Of a stretch of 64,000 bases of DNA, positions 42,871 through 51,343 are shown in pieces; position 1 is the first letter of the stretch, and each line of letters begins with the position of its first letter. This stretch comes from Streptomyces sp. CB02414. GTDB lineage: Bacteria > Actinomycetota > Actinomycetes > Streptomycetales > Streptomycetaceae. The notes under the pieces were generated by a model, which did not search any database, was not told the origin of the DNA, and saw nothing but the letters and a program-made list of their open reading frames with translations. The position numbers and the translations under genes are program-made. The DNA lies in contig NZ_LIPF01000013.1 of the NCBI RefSeq assembly GCF_001905385.1, positions 1 through 64,000 of the forward strand, read 5' to 3'.

Positions 42871-43329
42871 TCAGGCGGGCTCGCCCGCCCTCCGCTCCAG
42901 CGGTGGCGGAGCCGTCCGCGCGGCCCGGGCCGCCTTCCTGCGGCGCCGGCGGTCGCGGCGGGACTCCTGGTCGGGCAGCCAGCCGAAGACCAGGCAGCTG
43001 CCGACGCAGCCCAGGAGCAGCCCCACGATGAACCCGCCCAGATTGGACGTGACCCAGGTGCCCAGCGAGGCCAGGACGCCGATGAGCGAGTAGAAGAGCC
43101 GCTGGGAGGGGTTGACCAGAACCAGCAGTCCGCACAGCAGCATGACGACCGGCAGCAGGTAGCCGGCCACGCCCTGCATGCCGACGTGCAGGACGACCTT
43201 CAGCGACGCCTTCATCGTGAGCAGCACCTCGGCCCCGGCCAGGGCGAGCAGCAGCCCGCCCCAGAACGGCCGGCCGGACCGCCAGTCCCGGAAGGCGGCG
43301 CGCGGGCCCCCGCGCCGGTCGCCGGGCAT
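42871..43329 (-). CDS. DUF6114 membrane protein
   Basis: A 152-residue integral membrane protein with four hydrophobic segments (about 24-40, 48-76, 80-98 and 100-118) and a strongly basic C-terminal tail. It belongs to the DUF6114 family, which in Streptomyces is regularly paired with DUF6230. Its ATG overlaps the DUF6230 stop (TGATG). Function unknown; a surface or envelope role for the pair is inferred. Confidence 0.78.
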   Translation of the reverse strand: MPGDRRGGPRAAFRDWRSGRPFWGGLLLALAGAEVLLTMKASLKVVLHVGMQGVAGYLLPVVMLLCGLLVLVNPSQRLFYSLIGVLASLGTWVTSNLGGFIVGLLLGCVGSCLVFGWLPDQESRRDRRRRRKAARAARTAPPPLERRAGEPA

Positions 43330-44030
43330 CAGCAGCCCGACCCGCTGAAGCGCATCTTCAGGCCGGGCAGCTTGAACACCCCGGCCGTGGTGGCGTAGTT
43401 GGTCTGCCGCAGGTTCTTGATGTGCACGGTGTCGGCCTGCTGGCTGAAGACGCCGATCGGACCGCGGCCCTTCGGACCGGCCTTGTCCAGCGTGCTGGCG
43501 TCGTTGCCGATCTCGATGTTGTCGAACGCGGCGTCGCCCGACAGTTCGGTGGAGTCGGTGGTCAGGTCCTTCGCCGAGACCCGGGTGTCCCCGCCGCCCG
43601 CGGTGATGAGCAGGTTGGTGCCGCCCAGGTCGACGCTCTGGCACAGCTTGGTGAGTTTGGCCTCCTCGATCACGGAGGTGACGACCAGTACCTGCCCGCC
43701 GGTGTCCCCCGCGTTGGGGCTGCCCTCGGCCATGTTGTCGAGGCCGCCGAACTGGGCGAAACCCTCGCCGTCCAGTTCCGTCGCGGTGACGGTGAAGGGC
43801 ATGCCGGAGATCGCGAACTGCACACCCAGGGCACCCTGGGCGGTGAGGATCGCCAGGCCCGCGGTGACCGCGGCGGCGGGCACCGCCAGCACCGCGGCCC
43901 GGCGCAGCCGGACCCGACCGCGTCTCGCGGGGGCGGCGCCGGTGGCTTCGGGCGGGGAAACGCTTTCCGGGCCGCTCTCGGGCTCGGGGGTGTTGCCGGC
44001 GGACGGGGTGACGTCCGGGGACGAGGCCAT
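43329..44030 (-). CDS. DUF6230 family exported protein
   Basis: A 233-residue protein: Pro/Ser/Glu-rich N-terminal 45 residues, basic RRGRVRLRRAAVL followed by a hydrophobic export/anchor segment (about 55-75), then an extracellular beta-rich domain with QFAISGMPFTVTATELDGEGFAQFGG and a disulfide-capable late Cys pair. I recall relatives labelled cholesterol esterase, but no esterase triad is evident. ATG 44030 is used because GGGAG lies 7 bp upstream; the frame is open to 44138. Translationally coupled with DUF6114. Confidence 0.78.
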   Translation of the reverse strand: MASSPDVTPSAGNTPEPESGPESVSPPEATGAAPARRGRVRLRRAAVLAVPAAAVTAGLAILTAQGALGVQFAISGMPFTVTATELDGEGFAQFGGLDNMAEGSPNAGDTGGQVLVVTSVIEEAKLTKLCQSVDLGGTNLLITAGGGDTRVSAKDLTTDSTELSGDAAFDNIEIGNDASTLDKAGPKGRGPIGVFSQQADTVHIKNLRQTNYATTAGVFKLPGLKMRFSGSGC

Positions 44031-44613
44031 GTCTGCTCCCAGAGGCATAGTGAATGCGGATCGGGCTTCAGCGGCACGTTGTCCTGGCGCGGACAGCGGC
44101 TGATGCGCACGTCTCCCGGCAACTCCCGGCGGGTGCAAGGGTTTTCACGTTACGCACCAGTAGCCAATCGGGAAGTTACCGGTGGTTACATCGCAGGGTC
44201 AAGCAAGGTGTGAGTAAAGAGTGGGGGTTGTGTGCCACCTGCCGCTTCCCCGGCCCGGCGGACCGGCCGCTGTGCGAGGATTCGCGCCAACTCCTGCCCG
44301 AGGCATTGACGTTGACTGGCCGTCAGGTCTACAACGGTCCCTGTTTCCCCGGATCCGTGGCGCCGGATCCGTTTCCGCGGCCCCGTCCGCGTTCCCGGCC
44401 CCGGTCCTGATCCCCGGACAGGACCTCACAGCACCGGACCTCGCCCCCGTCGGGGCACACGGCACCTTCCGGGCAAGGCCCGTACCCCAGGGGCCACGCA
44501 CGCGCCCACCGCTCACCGGCACCGCCCGGAAACCCGTCGCATCGGCCCGGCCGCCTCCCCGCGGCCGGCCCACCCCTGCTTCACGAACCCCACTTCAGAG
44601 AAGAGGCAGCCGC
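44031..44613. other. 583-bp divergent intergenic region
   Basis: No gene seen. Next to the DUF6230 start it is relatively AT-rich (44140-44230), including AAGTTACCGGTGGTTACA, a GTTAC-type direct repeat that may be a regulatory site. The rest is Pro/Arg-encoding GC-rich sequence, an apparent long leader of the secreted protein gene at 44614. A candidate promoter is listed separately. Confidence 0.4.
44306..44335 (+). promoter_or_regulatory. Candidate sigma-70-type promoter
   Basis: TTGACG at 44306-44311 and TACAAC at 44330-44335 with an 18-bp spacer; this would transcribe the secreted protein gene at 44614 with a leader of about 270 nt. No regulator can be suggested. Confidence 0.35.
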
Positions 44614-45285
44614 ATGCGTACTCGTACCGCTCCCCGCACCCGCCGATTCCTCACCCTCACCGCAGCCGTCGCCGCGCTGACCCTCCCCGTCGCGGTCCCC
44701 GCCGCTGCGGCCGACACCCCCGTCCTGACCACCGGCGCGGCCGGCGGCACGCCGGTCGCCGTCGGGGACGTCCTCACGGCCTCCCTGGCGAGTGGCACCG
44801 CCGCCACGTTCCACTCCAGCGCCACCGGCAGCAGCGGCGTGTCCTGCACGTCCTCGCAGTTCACGGTCACGGTCACCGACAACCCGACCGCGCCCGGCAC
44901 GGCCACCGAGACGCTCACCGCCCACACCTTCGACAGCTCCAGCTGCACCAGCAACGTCACCGGCGTCCTCGGCGTCAACGGCATCACGGTCCAGAACCTG
45001 CCCTACACCACCACCGTGTCCTCCGACGGCGCCGTCGCCGTCACCCCGCCGAGCGGCTCCACCGTCCGGACCACGGTCGCCCTGCGTACCCTCCTCGGCA
45101 GCATCAACTGCGTCTACGAGGCACCCGGCCTCGCCGGTACCGCGAGCAACGACGGCAACTCGATCGCCTTCACCGACCAGCACTTCACCAAGGTGTCCGG
45201 CTCCGGACTCTGCTTCGCCAACGGCTACTTCACCGCCACCTACGCCCCCGTGACCGACGGAACGGAGACGGTCTACGTCAACTGA
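44614..45285 (+). CDS. Secreted protein of unknown function
   Basis: A 223-residue secreted protein. The Arg-rich N-terminus followed by FLTLTAAVAALTLPVAVPAAAA is an export signal (cleavage near residue 33). The mature domain is Thr/Ser/Val-rich and beta-structured, with four cysteines (SGVSCTSSQF, SSSCTSN, INCVYE, GLCFAN) likely forming two disulfides. GAAGAGGCAG precedes the ATG. No known catalytic motif. A strong hairpin terminator follows the stop. Confidence 0.75.
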   Translation: MRTRTAPRTRRFLTLTAAVAALTLPVAVPAAAADTPVLTTGAAGGTPVAVGDVLTASLASGTAATFHSSATGSSGVSCTSSQFTVTVTDNPTAPGTATETLTAHTFDSSSCTSNVTGVLGVNGITVQNLPYTTTVSSDGAVAVTPPSGSTVRTTVALRTLLGSINCVYEAPGLAGTASNDGNSIAFTDQHFTKVSGSGLCFANGYFTATYAPVTDGTETVYVN

Positions 45286-45293
45286 ACCACCCC

Positions 45294-45326
45294 GCCCGGC
45301 CCGTGCCGCCACGGCACGGGCCGGGC
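45294..45326 (+). terminator. 15-bp GC stem-loop terminator
   Basis: Perfect arms GCCCGGCCCGTGCCG (45294-45308) and its complement (45312-45326) with a 3-nt loop, 9 bp after the stop of the secreted protein gene. Confidence 0.7.
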
Positions 45327-45389
45327 CCAGGACCGCGGGGCCGCAGGCCGGCTGATCCGACGGTGAGATATCGTGTACAGGGGGTTAAG

Positions 45390-45407
45390 ACAGGCGGCAC
45401 GGCCTGT
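45390..45407. promoter_or_regulatory. Candidate CprB autoregulatory operator
   Basis: ACAGGC (45390-45395) and GCCTGT (45402-45407) form an inverted repeat with a 6-bp spacer, 28 bp upstream of the cprB ATG. TetR-type gamma-butyrolactone receptors commonly bind such sites in their own promoters. Confidence 0.45.
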
Positions 45408-45435
45408 TGAGTTCCAGCCCAGGAGAGTTCAGCCG

Positions 45436-46074
45436 ATGGCGAGGCAGCTACGCGCCGAGCAGACCCGCGCGACGATTCTCGGGGCCGCCGCCGACCTGTT
45501 CGACCGGCAGGGCTACGAATCGACCACCCTGAGCGAGATCGTCGTCCACGCCGGTGTCACCAAGGGGGCCCTGTACTTCCACTTCGCGGCGAAGGAGGAC
45601 CTCGCGCACGCGATCATGGAGTTGCAGTCCAGGACCTCGCGCCGGCTGGCGACGGACCTGGACGGCCGGGGCTACACCTCGCTGGAGGCGCTGATGCGCC
45701 TCACGTTCGGCATGGCCCGGCTGTGCGAGGAGGGTCCGGTCCTGCGCGCCGGGCTGCGGCTCGCCACCGGGGGAGTGCCGGTACGCCCGCCGCTGCCGCA
45801 CCCCTTCACGGAGTGGCGGGAGATCGCCTCGTCCCGCCTGCTGGACGCCGTCCGGCAGGCCGACGTGCACCCCGACATCGACGTCGACTCCGTCGCCCAC
45901 ACCCTCGTCTGCTCCATCGTCGGCACCCGCCTCGTGAGCGGCACCCTCGAACCGGACGCGCGCCAGCCGCGCCGCCTGGCCGGCATGTGGTACCTCATCA
46001 TCCGGGGCATGGTCCCGGTCACCCGACGCGCGCGCTACCTCACCCTGACCGCCCGCCTGGAGCGCGAGACGTAG
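45436..46074 (+). CDS. cprB: TetR-family gamma-butyrolactone receptor homologue CprB
   Basis: A 212-residue TetR-family repressor. The N-terminal HTH (about 8-54, with LSEIVVHAGVTKGALYFHFAAKEDLAHAI) and the ligand pocket domain closely match S. coelicolor CprB as I remember it, including the C-terminal IRGMVPVTRRARYLTL. CprB belongs to the ScbR/ArpA receptor-like group affecting antibiotic production and sporulation; its ligand is uncertain. AGGAGAG precedes the ATG. Its location two genes before geoA also matches S. coelicolor. No butyrolactone synthase gene is nearby. Confidence 0.9.
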   Translation: MARQLRAEQTRATILGAAADLFDRQGYESTTLSEIVVHAGVTKGALYFHFAAKEDLAHAIMELQSRTSRRLATDLDGRGYTSLEALMRLTFGMARLCEEGPVLRAGLRLATGGVPVRPPLPHPFTEWREIASSRLLDAVRQADVHPDIDVDSVAHTLVCSIVGTRLVSGTLEPDARQPRRLAGMWYLIIRGMVPVTRRARYLTLTARLERET

Positions 46075-46226
46075 GGCCTGGCCGGCTGCGCTCGCGCCGG
46101 GGGACCCCCATCGCCCCCGCTCACCCGCGCCGACGAGGTGCCGCACCTCAACGCCCGGGGGAACGCGACTGCCGTGGGGGCGCGGGCTTCGCCGCTCGCG
46201 CCGGGGTGCGCGATACGGTGAGGCGC

Positions 46227-47432
46227 ATGCCCGACACCCCCGCCGAGTCCGCCCCCGTCATCCGCGGTGACGAGCCCGGTTCCTTCCCGCACGGAGTGCT
46301 GGCCGAGCGGCACCCGGCCATCATCAGGCAGGTCCGGGAGGCGTTCCCCTACGACCCCGGACAGGAACGCGCCCTCGACGCGCTGCTCGCGAGCTGCGCC
46401 GACGGCGTCATCGAGCCACTGCCCGCCGGGGCCGACGCCCGCGACCACGACCGCTGGGCCGGCTGGGGCATGGGCGAGTACGCCGGCCGCTCCTGGTTCG
46501 ACGTGCCCTGGCTGTGGGCCGAGAGCCACTTCTACCGCAGGCTCCTCGACGCCGTCGGCTACTTCGGTCCCGGCCCCTGGCAGGGCATCGACCCCTTCCG
46601 CCCCGCCAAGCTCGCCGAGCTCGGCGCCCGCGAGACCGACGAGGAACTGGCCGCGCTCGACGGCCTCGACGCGCTGTCCGCCGACGAGCGGGACCGGGCG
46701 CTGCTGCACGGCTCGCTCTGGGGCAACCGCGCGGACCTCGGCTTCCGCCTCTCCGAGAGCGGCACCGGCGCCGGGGACGAAGCGGCGGCGCTCGTCGCCG
46801 ACGACGGCGACGCGCTCTGGTCCCTGCTCCCGGCGACGCGCACCGGCGCCCGCGGCCCGGCCACCCTCTGCCTCGTCGCCGACAACGCCGGCCGGGAACT
46901 CGTCCCCGACCTGCTCCTCGTCGCGCACCTCCTCGCCGAGGGCCGCGTCGACCGGGCGGTCCTGCACGTCAAGCCGTACCCGTACTACGTCTCCGACGCC
47001 ACCCACGCCGACGTGCTCGACGCGCTGCGGCGGCTCGTCGCGGCCGGCGGCGCGGCGGCCGCGTACGGCGACCGGCTGTGGGCCGCGCTGGCCGACGGCC
47101 GCGTCACCGTCCGCGCCCACCCCTTCTCCTGCGCGCCGCTGCCGTACTCCGACGCGCCCGCCGACCTGCGCGAGGAGTTCGCCGCGGCCACGGTCACCGT
47201 GCTCAAGGGCGACCTGAACTACCGCCGCCTGGTGGGCGACCGCCGGTGGCCGGCGACCACCCCCTTCGCGGACGTCACCTCGTACTTCCCGGGCCCGGTC
47301 GCCGCGCTGCGCACCCTGAAGTCGGACGTGATCACGGGCCTGACCGCGAAGACCGAGGAGGCCCTCGAGGCGAGCGGCGAGCCGCGCTGGCGGACGAGCG
47401 GAACGCACGCGCTGATCCAGGTCAGGCCCTGA
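46227..47432 (+). CDS. DUF89 (damage-control phosphatase ARMT1-like) family protein
   Basis: A 401-residue protein of the DUF89 family, metal-dependent phosphatases proposed to destroy damaged or excess phosphorylated metabolites. The active-site region CLVADNAGRELVPDLLL supplies the conserved Asp-Asn pair, and VTVLKGDLNYRRLVGDRRWP plus LRTLKSDVITGL are later family motifs. The N-terminal helical domain includes WDVPWLWAE-like FDVPWLWAESHFYRR. GTGAGG lies before the ATG. Substrate unknown; no clear link with its neighbours cprB and geoA. Confidence 0.82.
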   Translation: MPDTPAESAPVIRGDEPGSFPHGVLAERHPAIIRQVREAFPYDPGQERALDALLASCADGVIEPLPAGADARDHDRWAGWGMGEYAGRSWFDVPWLWAESHFYRRLLDAVGYFGPGPWQGIDPFRPAKLAELGARETDEELAALDGLDALSADERDRALLHGSLWGNRADLGFRLSESGTGAGDEAAALVADDGDALWSLLPATRTGARGPATLCLVADNAGRELVPDLLLVAHLLAEGRVDRAVLHVKPYPYYVSDATHADVLDALRRLVAAGGAAAAYGDRLWAALADGRVTVRAHPFSCAPLPYSDAPADLREEFAAATVTVLKGDLNYRRLVGDRRWPATTPFADVTSYFPGPVAALRTLKSDVITGLTAKTEEALEASGEPRWRTSGTHALIQVRP

Positions 47433-47533
47433 GAGCCACGGGCGGAAGTTCCCTCTCCGCCCCGATTCACGCGATGGTGTGATCATGTCCCCCCGGGCGG
47501 ATGCGCCCACCGGGCCCTGGGTAGTGCCGGGCC

Positions 47534-49714
47534 ATGACGCAACAGCCCTTCGAACTCCCGTACTTCTACCTGCCGCACCCCGCGCGGCTGAACCCGCATC
47601 TCGACGAGGCCCGCGCCCACTCGACGACGTGGGCGCGCGAGATGGGCATGCTGGAGGGGTCCGGGGTCTGGGACCGGGCCGACCTTGACGCACACGACTA
47701 CGGCCTGCTCTGCGCCTACACCCACCCCGACTGCGACGGTCCGGCGCTCTCCCTGATCACCGACTGGTACGTGTGGGTCTTCTTCTTCGACGACCACTTC
47801 CTGGAGAAGTTCAAGCGCACCAACGACCGAGTCGGCGGCAAGGCGCACCTGGACCGGCTCCCCCGGTTCATGCCCCTCGACCTCGACGCCGCGATGCCCG
47901 AGCCGGAGAACCCGGTCGAGGCCGGCCTCGCCGACCTGTGGAGGCGCACGGTGCCGGCCATGTCGGCCGACTGGCGCCGCCGCTTCGCCGTCGCCACCGA
48001 GCACCTGCTCAACGAGTCCCTGTGGGAGCTGTCCAACATCAACGAGGGGCGGATCGCCAACCCCGTCGAGTACATCGAGATGCGCCGCAAGGTCGGCGGC
48101 GCCCCCTGGTCGGCCGGGCTCGTGGAGTACGCGACCGCCGAGGTGCCCGCCGCCGTCGCGGGCACCAGGCCGCTCAGGGTGCTGATGGAGACCTTCTCCG
48201 ACGCCGTGCACCTGCGCAACGACCTCTTCTCCTACCAGCGGGAGGTCGAGGACGAGGGCGAGCTGAGCAACGGCGTGCTGGTACTGGAGACCTTCTTCGA
48301 CTGCACCACCCAGGAGGCCGCCGAGCTGGTCAACGACGTCCTCACCTCCCGGCTGCACCAGTTCGAGCACACCGCGTTCACCGAAGTGCCCGCCGTGGCC
48401 CTGGAGAAGGGACTGACCCCCGCCGAGGCCGCCGCCGTCGGGGCGTACGCGAAGGGTCTCCAGGACTGGCAGTCCGGCGGCCACGAATGGCACATGCGCT
48501 CCAGCCGGTACATGAACGAGGGCGCACGGCCCGGCACCCCCTGGGCGGCGCTCGCCGGCCCCGGCACCTCCGCCGCGGACGTCGGCGCGCTGCTCGCCCG
48601 GGCCGCCTCGGAGCGGGGCCGCGCCTACACGCACGTGCCCTACCAGAAGGTCGGCCCGTCGGTCATCCCCGACATCCGCATGCCGTTCCCGCTGGAGCTG
48701 AGCCCGGCCCTGGACGGCGCCCGGCAGTACCTGTCCGAGTGGTCGCAGGCGATCGGCTTCCTCAGCGAGGGCGTCTGGGACGAGGACAAGCTCGCCAGCT
48801 GCGACCTCCCGCTGTGTGCGGCGGGCCTCGACCCGGACGCGACTCAGGAGCAGTTGAACCTCGCCTCCGGCTGGCTCGCCTTCGGCACCTACGGCGACGA
48901 CTACTACCCGCTGGTCTACGGCCACCGGCGCGACCTGGCCGCCGCCCGGCTGACCACCGCCCGCCTGTCCGCCTGCATGCCGCTCGACGGCGAGCCGGTC
49001 CCACCGCCGGCCAACGCCATGGAACGCTCCCTGACCGACCTGTGGGTCCGCACGACGGCCGGCATGACGCCCGAGGAGCGGCGCCCCCTGAAGGCGGCCG
49101 TCGACGCGATGACCGAAGCCTGGGTGTGGGAGCTCGCCAACCAGATCCAGAACCGCGTCCCCGACCCGGTGGACTACCTGGAGATGCGGCGCGCCACCTT
49201 CGGATCCGACCTGACCCTCGGCCTGTGCCGCGCCGGACACGGACCGGCCGTCCCGCCCGACGTCTACCGCAGCGGGCCCGTGCGCTCCCTGGAGAACGCG
49301 GCGATCGACTACGCCTGCCTGCTCAACGACGTCTTCTCGTACCAGAAGGAGATCGAGTACGAGGGAGAGATCCACAACGCGGTCCTGGTCGTGCAGAACT
49401 TCTTCGGCGTCGACTACCCGGCCGCCCTCCGCGTCGTCCAGGACCTGATGAACCAGCGCATGCGGCAGTTCGAGCACGTGGCCGCCCACGAACTGCCCGT
49501 CGTCTACGACGACTTCCAGCTGACCGACGAGGCGCGGGAGATCATGCGGGGCTATGTGACCGACCTGCAGAACTGGATGGCGGGCATCCTCAACTGGCAC
49601 CGCAACGTCCCGCGCTACAAGGCCGAGTACCTGGCTGGCCGCACCCACGGCTTCCTCCCGGACCGCGTCCCTGCCGTGCCCGTCCCCAGGAGCAGCCCCG
49701 TCCTGACCCCCTGA
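47534..49714 (+). CDS. geoA: Geosmin synthase (bifunctional germacradienol/geosmin synthase)
   Basis: A 726-residue two-domain terpene synthase that turns farnesyl diphosphate into geosmin, the earthy odorant. The N-terminal domain (germacradienol formation) has DDHFLE at 86-91 and the NSE triad NDLFSYQRE at 229-237. The C-terminal domain (about 370-700), which converts germacradienol to geosmin, has the DDYYP variant and NDVFSYQKE. Full length, both domains intact. It stands alone, with a possible hairpin terminator overlapping the stop codon. Confidence 0.96.
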   Translation: MTQQPFELPYFYLPHPARLNPHLDEARAHSTTWAREMGMLEGSGVWDRADLDAHDYGLLCAYTHPDCDGPALSLITDWYVWVFFFDDHFLEKFKRTNDRVGGKAHLDRLPRFMPLDLDAAMPEPENPVEAGLADLWRRTVPAMSADWRRRFAVATEHLLNESLWELSNINEGRIANPVEYIEMRRKVGGAPWSAGLVEYATAEVPAAVAGTRPLRVLMETFSDAVHLRNDLFSYQREVEDEGELSNGVLVLETFFDCTTQEAAELVNDVLTSRLHQFEHTAFTEVPAVALEKGLTPAEAAAVGAYAKGLQDWQSGGHEWHMRSSRYMNEGARPGTPWAALAGPGTSAADVGALLARAASERGRAYTHVPYQKVGPSVIPDIRMPFPLELSPALDGARQYLSEWSQAIGFLSEGVWDEDKLASCDLPLCAAGLDPDATQEQLNLASGWLAFGTYGDDYYPLVYGHRRDLAAARLTTARLSACMPLDGEPVPPPANAMERSLTDLWVRTTAGMTPEERRPLKAAVDAMTEAWVWELANQIQNRVPDPVDYLEMRRATFGSDLTLGLCRAGHGPAVPPDVYRSGPVRSLENAAIDYACLLNDVFSYQKEIEYEGEIHNAVLVVQNFFGVDYPAALRVVQDLMNQRMRQFEHVAAHELPVVYDDFQLTDEAREIMRGYVTDLQNWMAGILNWHRNVPRYKAEYLAGRTHGFLPDRVPAVPVPRSSPVLTP

Positions 49715-49725
49715 CCGTCGGTCAG
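49711..49725 (+). terminator. Possible terminator of geoA
   Basis: CTGACC/GGTCAG stem (6 bp, 3-nt loop) overlapping the geoA stop, followed by a pyrimidine-rich TCTCACTCTTTC. Weak, but one of few T-rich tracts in the window. Confidence 0.35.
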
Positions 49726-49789
49726 TCTCACTCTTTCGTGGCTCGTCACGCGCCGGTGCGCCGGGTAGATCACCTGCCGGAGGCGATCC

Positions 49790-50392
49790 ATGGAACAGAC
49801 AGCGTTGCGACCCAAGCCGATGCCCGGTCAGGAACCGGGGGGCGGCACCACGCCCGACGGCGACCGGCCCCAGCCCGGCGGACACCGGCGCCGGAGGCGG
49901 CTCACCACCCTGCTGCTCGGGGTGCTGGCCGCCGCCGTCCTGCTCCTGGCCGGCGTGGGACTCGGCACGGTGGGCGCCACGGTGATCGGCATGAGCAAAG
50001 TCGCCGAACTGCAACGGCAGGCGGGCGCGCCGGGACCGGGAGCGGAGAAACCGTCGGGGAGCCGGGCCGCCCCGGTGCATCCGTCGGCCGCCGCGTCCCC
50101 GTCCGCCTCCCCGTCCCCGGCCCGGGCCGCCGCGACCCTCGGTGTGGCGGCCGTGGACGACGAGAAGCCGGGCGCGCTGGTCGTCGGCGTCCACGTGCCC
50201 GGCCCCGGGTACGCGGCCGGGCTGGTCAGGGGCGACGTGCTCCTCGCGTTTGGTAAGACCCGCGTCGACTCGGCGGCCGACCTCGCCGAGGCCGTGGCCG
50301 GTGCCCGGCCGGGCAAGGCGGTCAAGGTCACGGTCCGCCACGAGAGCGGCGGCTACCAGCAGTTGACGGCGGTACCGGGCGTCGTCACCTGA
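49790..50392 (+). CDS. Membrane-anchored PDZ domain protein
   Basis: A 200-residue protein with a Pro/Gly-rich cytosolic N-terminus, one transmembrane helix (about 39-65), a Ser/Pro/Ala linker and a C-terminal PDZ domain (about 115-198: VVGVHVPGPGYAAGLVRGDVLLAFGKTRVDSAADL). There is no protease domain, so it is probably an extracellular peptide-binding adaptor. It converges on the phosphoesterase gene with a 10-bp gap. Confidence 0.78.
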   Translation: MEQTALRPKPMPGQEPGGGTTPDGDRPQPGGHRRRRRLTTLLLGVLAAAVLLLAGVGLGTVGATVIGMSKVAELQRQAGAPGPGAEKPSGSRAAPVHPSAAASPSASPSPARAAATLGVAAVDDEKPGALVVGVHVPGPGYAAGLVRGDVLLAFGKTRVDSAADLAEAVAGARPGKAVKVTVRHESGGYQQLTAVPGVVT

Positions 50393-50402
50393 CGCCGCGT
50401 CG

Positions 50403-51158
50403 TCACGTGACCGTACGGAAGTGGCTGGTGAGCCGCCCGGTGTCGTCCAGCACGTGGTAGGCCAGCCCGACCGGAGCGTCCCGGTCCGCGATCTGTTCCC
50501 CCTCCCAGGGCAGCCGCAGGGTCCACGTCACCCCGGGCCCGACCATCAGGGGCCGCCCGGCGAACACCGTGGCGGCGGGTGTGTGGGCGTGCCCCGTGAT
50601 CAGGCCGGCCACCTCCGGGCGGCGTTCCAGCAGCGCCGCGAGGCGCTCGGGGCGGCGCAAGGGGTAGGAGTCGGGCAGGGGGTGGTGCAGGGGAGCGGGC
50701 GGGTGGTGGAAGGCGAGGACGACCGGGCGGTCGCCGCCGAGCCCGTCAAGGGCGGACTCGATCCAGCCGTACGTCTCCTCGTCCAGCTCCCCCTCGTCGC
50801 TGCCCGGGACGCTCGAGTCGCACATCAGCACCGCGCCACCGTCGAAGACGTGCGCGCCGTTGACCGGTCCGTCGGCGGCGGGCCGGCCCAGCAGGGCCTT
50901 GCGGTAGGGCGCGCGGCTGTCGTGGTTGCCGGGGCAGGTGAGCACGGGAAACGGCGCGTCGCCGTCCCGCAGCCCCAGGATGCGGGCGGCCTCCTCGTAC
51001 TCCGCCTCCGTGCCGTGGTCGGCGATGTCCCCGGTCACGAGCAGGGCGTCCACCCGCCCGGGCAGTTCCCACAGCCGGTCGCGCACCCGCTCGGCGCGCG
51101 CGGTGGCCCGCGCGCTCCCGTCGAGGTGCAGGTCGCTGATGTGCGCGAGTACGAGCAC
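50403..51158 (-). CDS. Metallophosphoesterase (calcineurin-like), CpdA-type
   Basis: A 251-residue dimetal phosphoesterase. Motifs HISDLHLDG, TGDIADHG, CPGNHDSR, VVLAFHHPP and TGHAHTPA supply the full metal set. Length and the GDIADHGTEAEY segment resemble CpdA-type cyclic-nucleotide phosphodiesterases, but substrate choice cannot be read. The start is set at GTG 51158, which lies 8 bp after a perfect AAGGAGG; the frame is open to an ATG at 51188. Confidence 0.85.
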   Translation of the reverse strand: MLVLAHISDLHLDGSARATARAERVRDRLWELPGRVDALLVTGDIADHGTEAEYEEAARILGLRDGDAPFPVLTCPGNHDSRAPYRKALLGRPAADGPVNGAHVFDGGAVLMCDSSVPGSDEGELDEETYGWIESALDGLGGDRPVVLAFHHPPAPLHHPLPDSYPLRRPERLAALLERRPEVAGLITGHAHTPAATVFAGRPLMVGPGVTWTLRLPWEGEQIADRDAPVGLAYHVLDDTGRLTSHFRTVT

Positions 51159-51343
51159 GGTTCCGGCCTCCTTGGGGCGCTCGGACACCGGGCCCCGTAG
51201 ACGTCGCTGACGTATCTAATGCTTGAACCGAATCTAACCATTACCCACGACGGCTGATCAATGGCAATCGGCTCGCGCCGCCCCCTCGCTGCGGGCAGGA
51301 TGCTGCTCGTAGTCCCTTCACCCACGTTGCCCAGGAGGCCCGG

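Noticed and set aside
43329..44030. Cholesterol esterase
   Set aside because: A name I recall for DUF6230 proteins; no catalytic triad or lipase motif is visible.
47483..50341. 952-residue minus-strand open frame across geoA
   Set aside because: Antisense of geosmin synthase and the PDZ gene; composition is a shadow of the real genes.
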